A stretch of 8,315 nt of DNA from an uncultured Bacilli bacterium (GCA_934141575.1 CAKPCJ010000038.1:1-8315), one strand, 5' to 3'. Shown: positions 1 through 6,427, counted from the stretch's first letter. Made by a program: numbers and translations. The notes: generated by a model not told the origin, from the letters alone.

Positions 1-69
<69 letters not shown>

Positions 70-83
70 ACAAACATAAATAA

Positions 84-160
84 TGGTGGGCGATGAGAGA
101 CTCGAACTCCCGACCCCCTGCTTGTAAGGCAGATGCTCTAACCAACTGAGCTAATCGCCC
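84..160 (-). tRNA. tRNA-Val (anticodon TAC), CCA encoded
   Basis: On the minus strand the acceptor strand GGGCGAT at 160-154 pairs with ATCGCCC at 94-88, followed by discriminator A and an encoded CCA at 86-84. The D-arm is GCTC/GAGC. The anticodon stem TCTGC/GCAGG encloses CTTACAA with anticodon TAC, reading valine GTN codons. The T-arm TCGGG/CTCTC region carries the usual TTCGAGT loop. The 77-nt length including CCA is normal. It is the first gene of a two-tRNA unit with tRNA-Thr. Confidence 0.96.
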
Positions 161-180
161 GAAATGCTTTGGACTTAATA

Positions 181-209
181 AATATATCATTAATATAAAA
201 ATATGTCAA
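181..209 (-). promoter_or_regulatory. Promoter of the tRNA-Val/tRNA-Thr unit
   Basis: On the minus strand TTGACA (209-204) is a perfect -35 box. It is followed after 17 nt by TATATT (186-181), which is also preceded by TGA, giving an extended -10. Transcription would begin near 174, about 14 nt before tRNA-Val. This is the closest match to the vegetative sigma consensus in the window, as expected for stable RNA genes. Confidence 0.85.
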
Positions 210-225
210 TACAAATATTAAATTT

Positions 226-588
226 TTATTTATTATTTTTATCTATACTATCTATTTCACTTATTTTCTCATTTATCCACATATCTAAATTATCTTTTAA
301 TGGTTTAAACCCTAATTTTGTTTCTTTAATTTTAGCACGTTTACTCTTACCTAAAGTATCTTTAATACTCAATCTTATTTGATGTTTTTCTTCATCAACA
401 TCTATTACCTTAACATCTAATACATCTCCTACACTGACATAATCACCTATATTTCTAACATATCCGTCAGTTATTTCAGAAATATGTATAAGACCACTAT
501 ATTTATCATCTAATGTTACAAATGCACCATAAGGCTTTATATCTGTAACATTTGCTTTAGTTATATCTCCATTTTTATAAACTGGCAT
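226..588 (-). CDS. cvfD: S1-domain RNA-binding protein, YugI/CvfD type
   Basis: This 120-aa protein has one S1 (OB-fold) RNA-binding domain at residues 5-76, with family features GxxxxANVTDIKPYGAFV, GLIHISEI and VIDVDEEKHQIRLSIK. After a basic linker comes the tail GFKPLKDNLDMWI (93-105). This tail is typical of the small single-S1 proteins called YugI/GSP13 in Bacillus and CvfD in streptococci, where CvfD is a pleiotropic post-transcriptional regulator; the target RNAs here are unknown. The ATG at 588 is preceded by GAGGTG with 6 nt spacing. The gene has its own promoter and is divergent from the NifU-like gene. No clear terminator follows it, so readthrough into the same-strand tRNA genes is possible. 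The family call is strong; the exact orthologue name is less certain. Confidence 0.85.
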   Translation of the reverse strand: MPVYKNGDITKANVTDIKPYGAFVTLDDKYSGLIHISEITDGYVRNIGDYVSVGDVLDVKVIDVDEEKHQIRLSIKDTLGKSKRAKIKETKLGFKPLKDNLDMWINEKISEIDSIDKNNK

Positions 589-606
589 ACTAACACCTCA
601 ATAGAA

Positions 607-635
607 ATTATAACATAAATACAGAAAAAGATAAA
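607..635 (-). promoter_or_regulatory. Promoter of the S1-domain gene
   Basis: On the minus strand a perfect -10 TATAAT (612-607) lies 17 nt after a weak -35 TTTATC (635-630). The predicted start near 600 places the SD GAGGTG (599-594) at the very 5' end of the message, giving a leader of only about 12 nt. Confidence 0.55.
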
Positions 636-641
636 TAATTC

Positions 642-670
642 TTTACTGTAATATTAATAAAAGGTATAAT
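642..670 (+). promoter_or_regulatory. Promoter of the NifU-like gene
   Basis: TTTACT (642-647) and a perfect TATAAT (665-670) are separated by 17 nt. The predicted start is near 677, where the SD AGGTGA itself begins, so the leader would be about 11 nt. It diverges from the S1-gene promoter within the same 99-nt gap. Confidence 0.65.
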
Positions 671-687
671 TTATCTAGGTGATTAAA

Positions 688-918
688 ATGAATAATATTG
701 AAGGAAAAATAATAGAAGTAATTGAAAAATTAAGACCTTACCTAATAAATGATGGTGGAGATATAGAATTTGTAAAATATGAGGATGGTAAAGTGTACGT
801 AAGAGTACATGGAGCGTGCAATAATTGTATGCTTCTCGATGATACTTTAAAAGATGGGGTAGAAGCAGCATTAACTTCTGAAATACCAGAAGTTATAGAA
901 GTTGTAAAAATAGATTAA
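688..918 (+). CDS. yutI: NifU C-terminal-domain Fe-S scaffold/carrier protein (YutI-like)
   Basis: This 76-aa protein is a stand-alone NifU C-terminal domain, which binds or transfers iron-sulfur clusters in the cytosol. The family pattern is clear: IEKLRPYLINDGGDIEFV at 12-29, then HGACNNC (41-47) with cluster-ligand cysteines C44 and C47, then TLKDGVEAAL (53-62). The usual proline after the second cysteine (CxxCP) is replaced by methionine. The start is ATG 688, because AGGTGA at 677-682 lies 6 nt upstream; an in-frame GTG at 679 is inside that SD and is rejected. It has its own promoter. Its stop (916-918) overlaps the stop of the convergent yutH-like gene (915-917), leaving no room for a terminator. 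B. subtilis YutI is the same kind of small NifU-like protein and its gene lies in the same general region as yutH. Confidence 0.9.
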   Translation: MNNIEGKIIEVIEKLRPYLINDGGDIEFVKYEDGKVYVRVHGACNNCMLLDDTLKDGVEAALTSEIPEVIEVVKID

Positions 919-1817
919 TTTCTAATTAACCAATCAATTTTATCTAAATTAACATATTTGTTTAAAAAATAGTATAAATTACGAATAAGTGACTCATAAT
1001 CACTTATTTTTTTTACAATATATGAAATCTTTTTTTCATCAATCTTTGTCTCCATAACCTGTTCAAAAACATCAAAAAAATACGTTGGAAATAACATCCT
1101 AGCATAAAAATACTGAATATCAACACCAGTTAAATTACTATTATACAAATACTTAGAAAACTCATTAAAATCAAAATCTTCATAAAAAAATTTAAATTTT
1201 AAATATTCACTAACATCCCTTACTTTATAATCAATTATCAAATTAAAGGGATTATAAAACTCAAGAGCATTAGTTATTGGCCTTATATGGCAATAAGATA
1301 ATGTTGGCGATGAAGTACTAAATTCATTTACATACATTACTGCATTTTCAGCAATTCCAACAAAATAATTAAAAGCCTCCATAGCAATAGGGTATCTTTT
1401 ACCTATTTCGGTTGCTTGTTGTTCATAATGGTCTATTTTTTTTGACCATTTAATATTCCAAGGTATCGGAGCACTACCCTTCTCATTTATCAAAAATTTA
1501 CTTGAATACTGAAAATATGATATATCTTTCAAATCAATTTTTTTATCTAAATTAACGTTGATTCTCATCAAAACATATGGTTTATCATCTATAATTGTAA
1601 CAAGCTGTTTGAAACTATTTAATATAATTTCATGCACTAAAATATTATTACTAATCATCAGCCTATTAAGTTCATAAACTTCTTTTAATCTTTTCTCATC
1701 AAAATTAGACAATTCTAAATAATATTTCTCACAATCACTATCAAATATATAACCATTATCTAACTTCTGCAAATTTAAAGGACTAATACTATAATAATAT
1801 TTAATTGCATTTTCCAT
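915..1817 (-). CDS. yutH: YutH-like spore coat protein (CotS/aminoglycoside-phosphotransferase fold), probable pseudokinase
   Basis: This 300-aa soluble protein resembles the YutH branch of spore coat proteins that share the CotS/aminoglycoside-kinase fold. Recognisable blocks are PYVLMRINVN (80-89), WSKKIDHYEQQ (124-134), NYFVGIAENAV (150-160), SYCHIRP (174-180), LIIDYKVRDVSEYLK (193-207) and YARMLFPTYFFDVFE (238-252). In kinases of this fold the catalytic loop reads roughly HxDxxxxN; here the block is CHIRPITN, with Arg where Asp is expected, so phosphotransfer is doubtful (inference). ATG 1817 is preceded by GAGGAG with 5 nt spacing. It is the last gene of the long minus-strand run, after a weak terminator, and has a possible -10 of its own. 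The related protein in Bacillus is a coat component, so a role in the spore envelope is likely if this organism sporulates. The name rests on motif similarity alone. Confidence 0.72.
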   Translation of the reverse strand: MENAIKYYYSISPLNLQKLDNGYIFDSDCEKYYLELSNFDEKRLKEVYELNRLMISNNILVHEIILNSFKQLVTIIDDKPYVLMRINVNLDKKIDLKDISYFQYSSKFLINEKGSAPIPWNIKWSKKIDHYEQQATEIGKRYPIAMEAFNYFVGIAENAVMYVNEFSTSSPTLSYCHIRPITNALEFYNPFNLIIDYKVRDVSEYLKFKFFYEDFDFNEFSKYLYNSNLTGVDIQYFYARMLFPTYFFDVFEQVMETKIDEKKISYIVKKISDYESLIRNLYYFLNKYVNLDKIDWLIRN

Positions 1818-1833
1818 ATAATCTCCTCAAGTA

Positions 1834-1839
1834 ATTATA
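1834..1839 (-). promoter_or_regulatory. Candidate -10 box for the yutH-like gene
   Basis: On the minus strand TATAAT (1839-1834) lies 5 nt before the SD GAGGAG (1828-1823). No good -35 is found at 17 nt (TTCTTC, which is part of the upstream hairpin). Transcription would start inside or next to the SD. It could be real or a chance match in AT-rich DNA. Confidence 0.3.
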
Positions 1840-1846
1840 TGAAAGT

Positions 1847-1875
1847 AAAATAAAAAGAAGAACTAATCTTCTTCC
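1847..1875 (-). terminator. Weak intrinsic terminator after the fused coiled-coil gene
   Basis: In minus-strand RNA sense, GAAGAA and TTCTTC (1874-1869 and 1862-1857) can form a 6-bp stem, extended by one G-U pair, with a 6-nt loop holding the TAG stop. A U-rich run TTTTTATTT follows. The stem has only two G-C pairs, so it may attenuate rather than stop transcription into the yutH-like gene. Confidence 0.5.
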
Positions 1876-2966
1876 TCACCCTTTTTAAGAATAACCGAAT
1901 TAACCATATTTGCATATTTAGTTAATGCTCTTACATTCTCTTCAAGTCTTGAATTAGCAATTCGTAATTCCTCTTCTCTCTTATTTAATTTCTCTTCTTT
2001 TTTCAATAATTTTTCCTCAAGAGCATTGATTTCTTTCTCCTTAGCAGCCACATCTTGTAATCTTTTTTCTATTTCACTAGCAAGTTTTGCCTTCTTCTCT
2101 TGGTTTTTAACCACAATTTTATTAAAATTATCATTAATTCCAGAAAGTTCTTTTTCTAGTTGATTAAATAAAGATTGATTATTTTCAACACCTACATTAC
2201 CTTCTAATACATTAACAGGTTCTAATTCCTTCAATAATTCTTCATCTGGTAAAGGGCTTAATTTATCATTAATATTACCTTTTAAATCCAATTTTTCTTT
2301 TAGATAAAGTGGGTCTTTAACCTTTACATAGTAACGTTCTCCATCTAATTTAACAACCTTACTATTAAGTGTTTCCATATCTTTAGCTATTTTCTTTTGA
2401 AGCATAGAACTATATTCCCAAATATCTTTCATTTTTTGAGCAGCACTATCATCAGATATAGAACTATTTATTTTTTCCTCATCAACTACAGGAGAAATTG
2501 TTGGTTCCACAATACCAGATGGTGTTGTATTTTGTTCTTCCTCGATTTTTAAGTTGTTAAGTAACTCTTTATAAGTAGTATATAGACCACTTATAAATTT
2601 AGGACTCACCTTTACAATTTTACTATCCCTAATAGTAGCCAATGTGTATTCATTATTTTTTACCAAATCTTCAACATTTACAACTTCAACATCATAATTT
2701 GATAACACATACTCAATATTTTCAACACCTTTAGCCATTTCTCTCATCAATTCTTTGATAAGATCCCATTCATCATTATTCAAAATATTATTAAATGAGA
2801 AACGGTTAGGTTTAATTCGTAATTCAGATATATATATTCTAACAGAATTAGAATCATCCTCTTCATTAAAAGTATATATTATATATTTCTTTTTATACAA
2901 TCTAAAAGAAGTGATGATATTAGCATTCTTCTCAATACCCTTATCATCAATAACATTAATTTTCAT
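1863..2966 (-). CDS. DUF1292-like domain plus coiled-coil protein, function unknown
   Basis: This is a 367-aa protein without signal peptide or membrane segment. Residues 1-80 resemble DUF1292: a hydrophobic YIIYTFNEE strand (28-36), then RIYISEL (43-49), then NNDEWDLIKELM (63-74). The same layout is seen in the separate 83-aa protein encoded upstream. A motif VSPKFISGLYTTY (120-132) is shared with the 365-aa coiled-coil protein. Residues 140-260 are mixed and acidic. Residues about 265-350 form a highly charged coiled coil (EKEINALEEKLLKKEEKL and neighbours). The protein thus looks like a fusion of the two preceding gene products. ATG 2966 follows GGAGGGG closely, and the gene has its own good promoter and a weak terminator. 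No enzymatic motif is visible. A structural, scaffold-like or spore-envelope role is only suggested by context. Confidence 0.85.
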   Translation of the reverse strand: MKINVIDDKGIEKNANIITSFRLYKKKYIIYTFNEEDDSNSVRIYISELRIKPNRFSFNNILNNDEWDLIKELMREMAKGVENIEYVLSNYDVEVVNVEDLVKNNEYTLATIRDSKIVKVSPKFISGLYTTYKELLNNLKIEEEQNTTPSGIVEPTISPVVDEEKINSSISDDSAAQKMKDIWEYSSMLQKKIAKDMETLNSKVVKLDGERYYVKVKDPLYLKEKLDLKGNINDKLSPLPDEELLKELEPVNVLEGNVGVENNQSLFNQLEKELSGINDNFNKIVVKNQEKKAKLASEIEKRLQDVAAKEKEINALEEKLLKKEEKLNKREEELRIANSRLEENVRALTKYANMVNSVILKKGEEED

Positions 2967-2993
2967 TTAGGACCCCTCCACTATTATGTATAA

Positions 2994-3022
2994 ATTATAA
3001 CATACTTTTTTTATATATTCAA
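2994..3022 (-). promoter_or_regulatory. Promoter of the fused DUF1292/coiled-coil gene
   Basis: On the minus strand TTGAAT (3022-3017), a 17-nt spacer and a perfect TATAAT (2999-2994) form a good vegetative-type promoter. The predicted start is near 2987, about 20 nt before the ATG. It lies just after the terminator of the preceding gene, so this gene starts its own transcription unit. Confidence 0.7.
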
Positions 3023-3036
3023 ATAAAATATAAAAT

Positions 3037-3065
3037 AATAAAAAAAAAGCTTATGCAGCTTTTTC
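3037..3065 (-). terminator. Intrinsic terminator of the DUF1292/coiled-coil pair
   Basis: On the minus strand AAAAAGCT (3064-3057) and AGCTTTTT (3051-3044) form a perfect 8-bp stem around the 5-nt loop GCATA, followed by a T-rich run (TTTATTATTTT). The last codons and the first base of the TAA stop lie within the hairpin, so coding sequence and terminator overlap. Confidence 0.75.
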
Positions 3066-4148
3066 ATCATTCAATTCTTTTTTTAATTGTTTCACAGGAG
3101 AAGCAATTGAATTTAAAGTATTATTGAAATTAACAGTATCATTAAATTCTTTAACTATTATTTTAAATTTGTTTTCAGCATCAACTAAATTGTTTAATCT
3201 ACCCTTTAATTCAACTGATAACTTATCAAGTTCTGCTTCTTTTGCATTAAGTTCTTCAGCACGTTTTTTAAGACTTTTAGCATTTTCAACGTTCTTAGCA
3301 ACTTCCTTATTTAATTCTTCAACTCTATTTTGATATGCTCTTTCTTTATCTTCTAATTCTTGAGCTTTAGCTTTTAAAGCAAGAGTCCTTTCAGATAATT
3401 GTCTTGCATTATCAGCTGCAAGTTTTTCTATTTCTTGTCTTTGAGTTTCATTAGCCAATTCTGCTTCTTCAACAGATCTTTCTTTCAATTCAATAGCTTC
3501 TTCACGTTTGTCTAATGCTTCATTAGCATCTGCAATTTCTTCTTGTTGTGCCATTAAATCAGTTCTTTGTTGAGTTAATACACTAACCATATTAGCTAAT
3601 GAATTAAGTGTATTTTGAACTTCAAATAGCATTGTTTCAGTACTAATACCATCTATATTAGCATACTTAGTTAATAATTCTTCATTTGAAACAGCATCAA
3701 AATTATTATAATTAGAAATGTTAATAGCAGTTCCTTCATCTGAAGTATTATCATCATTTGTAGTAACAGGAGTTACCGCTTCTTTAACTTCTGCCTTAGG
3801 TTCTGATACTTGTCCAACATTCTTAGTCAATGAAGAAAAGTCAAATCTAGGAATTTCTGGTTCTGCAGCAGGAGCAACAGGCTCAGATTGTAATTCCTTA
3901 TTGAAATCAAATTTAGGCATTTCAAACTTTGGTGCTTCAAAAGCTGGAGTCTCAAATTTTGGAGCACTGTAAGTATTTTCTACACTACTTTTAGCCTTAT
4001 TATAATTAGTAACTAAGCCATTAATAAACTTTCTACTAACTAACACACTTCTATGTTCAGTAGTCGATGGAACATTTGAAGTTGATTGCATACCAAATGA
4101 AAATCCCCCATTTGGTTGTACATTTTGAAAATTCATTCCTTGATCCAT
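3051..4148 (-). CDS. Long coiled-coil protein with PKFE repeats, function unknown
   Basis: This 365-aa protein is counted from ATG 4148, because GAGGTG (4160-4155) lies 6 nt upstream; an in-frame GTG at 4157 sits inside that SD. The N-terminus is Gln/Asn/Gly-rich (1-30). The motif VSRKFINGLVTNY (37-49) matches one in the 367-aa protein. Residues 62-82 are tandem five-residue units of the form xP(K/A)F(E/D), with a further copy (IPRFDF) at 99-104. A Pro/Glu/Thr-rich linker follows to about 150. Residues about 170-335 are a long alpha-helical coiled coil rich in Glu, Lys, Ala and Leu without proline. There is no signal peptide or transmembrane segment. The gene starts one nucleotide after the stop of the DUF1292-like gene, implying translational coupling. 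The architecture suggests a filamentous or scaffold protein; no family name is recognised. Confidence 0.88.
   Translation of the reverse strand: MDQGMNFQNVQPNGGFSFGMQSTSNVPSTTEHRSVLVSRKFINGLVTNYNKAKSSVENTYSAPKFETPAFEAPKFEMPKFDFNKELQSEPVAPAAEPEIPRFDFSSLTKNVGQVSEPKAEVKEAVTPVTTNDDNTSDEGTAINISNYNNFDAVSNEELLTKYANIDGISTETMLFEVQNTLNSLANMVSVLTQQRTDLMAQQEEIADANEALDKREEAIELKERSVEEAELANETQRQEIEKLAADNARQLSERTLALKAKAQELEDKERAYQNRVEELNKEVAKNVENAKSLKKRAEELNAKEAELDKLSVELKGRLNNLVDAENKFKIIVKEFNDTVNFNNTLNSIASPVKQLKKELNDEKAA
3903..3965 (-). repeat. Tandem five-residue xP(K/A)F(E/D) repeat inside the coiled-coil protein
   Basis: Four consecutive units (APKFE, TPAFE, APKFE, MPKFD) are encoded in phase; a fifth unit (IPRFD) lies apart at 3840-3854. 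At DNA level the units share a degenerate 15-nt period. Regular Pro-Lys-Phe-acidic spacing in an otherwise unstructured linker looks like a multivalent binding segment (inference). Confidence 0.75.
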
Positions 4149-4149
4149 A

Positions 4150-4401
4150 TTACTCACCTCTAGCCTTTTCTTTTAAAGTTTGTTTTAACTTAACCCACTC
4201 ATCATCCGATGTTATTCCTTTTAAAGAACCATCCGCTGCTTTCTCCGCAACATATATTTTTATCATACCGCTTTCATTTTCTTCATTCAAAGTATACACA
4301 ACATAATTTTTCCCAGTTTCTTGAAGAACAAATTCGTTTAATACTTCACCAGAAGATTCAATTCCAGAGGCGTTTAAAACTTTAACAGTCTCCATATTCA
4401 T
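4150..4401 (-). CDS. Small DUF1292-like protein
   Basis: This 83-aa cytosolic protein has the layout of DUF1292 proteins (YrzB type in Bacillus, function unknown): VLNEFVLQETGKNYVVYTLN (20-39), then IKIYVAEKA, then ITSDDEWVKLKQTLKEK. It aligns over its full length with residues 1-80 of the 367-aa protein encoded downstream, sharing YxxYTxNEE, IYV/IYI and DEW blocks, so they are paralogous modules. ATG 4401 is preceded by GGAGGG with 6 nt spacing; a second ATG two codons later is less well placed. An extended -10 promoter lies upstream. It ends one nucleotide before the start of the coiled-coil gene, so the two are very likely coexpressed and may interact as the fused protein implies. Confidence 0.8.
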   Translation of the reverse strand: MNMETVKVLNASGIESSGEVLNEFVLQETGKNYVVYTLNEENESGMIKIYVAEKAADGSLKGITSDDEWVKLKQTLKEKARGE

Positions 4402-4436
4402 ATTTTTCCCTCCATATTCTTCGTCTATTCTTGTAC

Positions 4437-4445
4437 ATTATATCA
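4437..4445 (-). promoter_or_regulatory. Extended -10 promoter of the DUF1292/coiled-coil pair
   Basis: On the minus strand TGATATAAT (4445-4437) is a perfect extended -10 (TGn plus TATAAT). A -35 at 17 nt (TATTCA) is weak, which extended -10 promoters tolerate. The start near 4430 gives a leader of about 29 nt. The box lies directly after the stop of yutD, and no convincing terminator separates them, so readthrough from yutD may add to expression. Confidence 0.6.
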
Positions 4446-4452
4446 TACAATT

Positions 4453-4737
4453 TTAATTTTGAATAGTCTTTTTTAAAATAAAATATCCACAATCTCGCGC
4501 ACAATAAGTTTTTAAGTAATTTTTCATAGTATTAATATCATTAATTTCATTAAAATTTTTGTTACTTTTATCACAAAATCCTTTCAATCTAATTTTTCCA
4601 TAAGCCCTATCTCCAAGTATATAATCATATGAATCAAAGTACGGCGTATATAACTTTTCAATTATTTCTTTTGAATAAGTATTTTTATTATTCTCTATAA
4701 GTTCAAATTCAACATTATTTAACATTATCTTTTCCAT
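4453..4737 (-). CDS. yutD: YutD-like protein (DUF1027), function unknown
   Basis: This 94-aa protein has the hallmark of the YutD family: YDYILGDRAYGKIRLKGF (37-54) and YCARDCGYFILKK (78-90), close in layout and length to B. subtilis YutD. Its biochemical role is not established. The start is ATG 4737, one nucleotide after the TGA stop of the preceding gene, with AAGGAG seven nt upstream inside the end of that gene. An earlier in-frame ATG (4761) would add eight residues but has no SD. The stop-T-ATG junction points to translational coupling with the upstream glycoside-hydrolase-like gene. Three cysteines (55, 79, 83) are present, two of them in the C-terminal motif. Confidence 0.9.
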   Translation of the reverse strand: MEKIMLNNVEFELIENNKNTYSKEIIEKLYTPYFDSYDYILGDRAYGKIRLKGFCDKSNKNFNEINDINTMKNYLKTYCARDCGYFILKKTIQN

Positions 4738-4738
4738 A

Positions 4739-6427
4739 TCAATACTCCTTAGAATACGCATCCTTTTGCATATTATATTTTTCTAAACTCGAAGACGAAT
4801 TCCACGCCATATACCCACCAGTTAATCCGGCATCAAACAAACCTTTAATTTCATTTTCTATTTCTGGAGAGTTATACGCTATTTTATCTTGAGCCCTAAT
4901 TACATTATAAGCTTGTATCCAAGTTCTAGCTATTGCTGGAGTTGGTATTTCCGATTGCCTCTTTGCTGCATAATTTTTTCCCCAATAATTTAAAATATCA
5001 TATGGCATTGTCCAAACAGATTTTTTAAACCCATATTCATATTGATTAAAATGATCTGGATATGGCATAGCACTTATTACATCAACAACATTGCTAATCG
5101 CAGGCCAATATTGACCATATGCCGTTACATACGTATGAGCAGATTCGCCGAATACATCAGCACTAACATACACATTAAGTTTGTGTAATTCATCACAAGC
5201 ATACATTAAAAATCTTTGAATAGCTTGCGCCTTAGATTCGCCATAAGTATTTTTAAAATCCATTAGTCCTTGTCTCTCATACGAAATTGTTCTATCAGGA
5301 AATCTTACATAATCAAATTGTATTTCATTAAAATGCATCAATGACACAGCTTCCTTAGCCAATTCAACATTAAATTCCCAAACCTTTCTATTATACGGAC
5401 TAGGCCAATAAGTATTAGAATACAAAAATGGATTGTTCGTTCTAGTATCCGCAATTGCCGTTTCAGGGTTATCCAAAGCATAATATTTATCTTTAAAAAC
5501 AGTTATTCTACCAATTACATAAAAACCTGCATCCCTAAGTTTTGAAATAGCGCTACTATAACTTTCAACAGAATTTGATGCCCTCTCATAATTGGTTTTA
5601 GAATATGCCTTCATTATATCAGAAGCATACCTTGGAGCTTCATTATCTTTAATATCAATTACAAATGCATTTATTTTAGTATCCTTAGCCAAATTTATAT
5701 ACTTATCTATATTTGATATTACTTCCTTAGAACCATTCAAATACAATGCATACACTTTTTCTGGCATCTTATTATTTTCAAATTTAACTTTTTCAACAGG
5801 GTAATAATCTAAATCTCCAGCATCTCCCCCTCCATATTTATTGCCTCTATCACTGTGAACAGTACCAGTATCATATTTTAAAAGTGAGGTTGCTTCATCA
5901 TAAACAACATATTTTCTATAAATGTAGCCTTCACTATCGTTATATTTAATTTTATATAAATTCACTAGTCCTGATTGATCTACACTATCATAGCCAATTA
6001 TTTCATAATGTTCGCCCTTATTAGCAAGTCCTAATATAGAACCTCTCTCATAATCACTATAAACAGTACAGCTTGTTCTAATATATAAATTTTTTTCTAA
6101 CGCAACACTAGAAATATCATCTGATACATTATCTTTCAAAATAAAATATTCTTTACCATTATACGAAACTGGATAATATTCATTTTCGTTGTACACAGTC
6201 TTTTTTTTCTTATTAATTGTTATTTTAGTACCTCTAATTATATCAATGCTTTCATTATATTGATCATCATATAATTTGGCAGATGTAGTAATAGAGGCCA
6301 CATAAACATCAGCCTTAGAATCAGAGCTCTTAAATAATTTAAGTACTAAATTGACAATAAGATAGATTACTAAAGCAATAATTATTACACATAAGATTAT
6401 TCTCTTTATATTCAATTTTTTACTCAT
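4739..6427 (-). CDS. Membrane-anchored SH3-like/DUF4015 putative glycoside hydrolase
   Basis: This 562-aa protein has an uncleaved N-terminal membrane anchor (hydrophobic 9-32 after KKLNIKR), so the rest probably faces outward. Residues about 41-101 and 111-176 look like two SH3-like beta-rich domains, of the kind that bind cell wall. From about 224 to 551 comes a TIM-barrel-like region typical of DUF4015 putative glycoside hydrolases: FVIDIKDN (255-262), GRITVFKD (306-313), NEIQFDYVRFPD (367-378) with D372 as likely active-site acid, VSADVFGES (421-429), AMPYPDHF (453-460) and GGYMAWNSSS (537-546). The substrate is unknown; peptidoglycan or a surface glycan is plausible. The ATG at 6427 is preceded by GGTGG at 5 nt; the longer TTG/GTG reading overlaps the SD. 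It follows yunB by 34 nt and is coupled to yutD. Confidence 0.85.
   Translation of the reverse strand: MSKKLNIKRIILCVIIIALVIYLIVNLVLKLFKSSDSKADVYVASITTSAKLYDDQYNESIDIIRGTKITINKKKKTVYNENEYYPVSYNGKEYFILKDNVSDDISSVALEKNLYIRTSCTVYSDYERGSILGLANKGEHYEIIGYDSVDQSGLVNLYKIKYNDSEGYIYRKYVVYDEATSLLKYDTGTVHSDRGNKYGGGDAGDLDYYPVEKVKFENNKMPEKVYALYLNGSKEVISNIDKYINLAKDTKINAFVIDIKDNEAPRYASDIMKAYSKTNYERASNSVESYSSAISKLRDAGFYVIGRITVFKDKYYALDNPETAIADTRTNNPFLYSNTYWPSPYNRKVWEFNVELAKEAVSLMHFNEIQFDYVRFPDRTISYERQGLMDFKNTYGESKAQAIQRFLMYACDELHKLNVYVSADVFGESAHTYVTAYGQYWPAISNVVDVISAMPYPDHFNQYEYGFKKSVWTMPYDILNYWGKNYAAKRQSEIPTPAIARTWIQAYNVIRAQDKIAYNSPEIENEIKGLFDAGLTGGYMAWNSSSSLEKYNMQKDAYSKEY

Noticed and set aside
3903..3965. 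Repeat units as a CRISPR or DNA satellite
   Set aside because: The repeat is in frame, degenerate at DNA level and explained by the five-residue protein repeat.
3718..3972. Plus-strand open frame opposite the coiled-coil gene
   Set aside because: It is rich in Ser/Gly/Ala/Leu as expected for the complement of the Pro/Glu/Phe repeat region and has no SD; the minus-strand frame has coherent domains and an SD.
4739..4741. TGA read as tryptophan (mycoplasma code), which would fuse the glycoside-hydrolase-like gene with yutD
   Set aside because: A separate SD and ATG for yutD sit exactly at this place, tryptophans elsewhere use TGG, and the protein ends normally for its family.
4738..4761. Longer yutD start at an ATG inside the preceding gene
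   Set aside because: There is no SD before 4761, whereas AAGGAG lies seven bases before the ATG at 4737; the YutD family also begins near that ATG.
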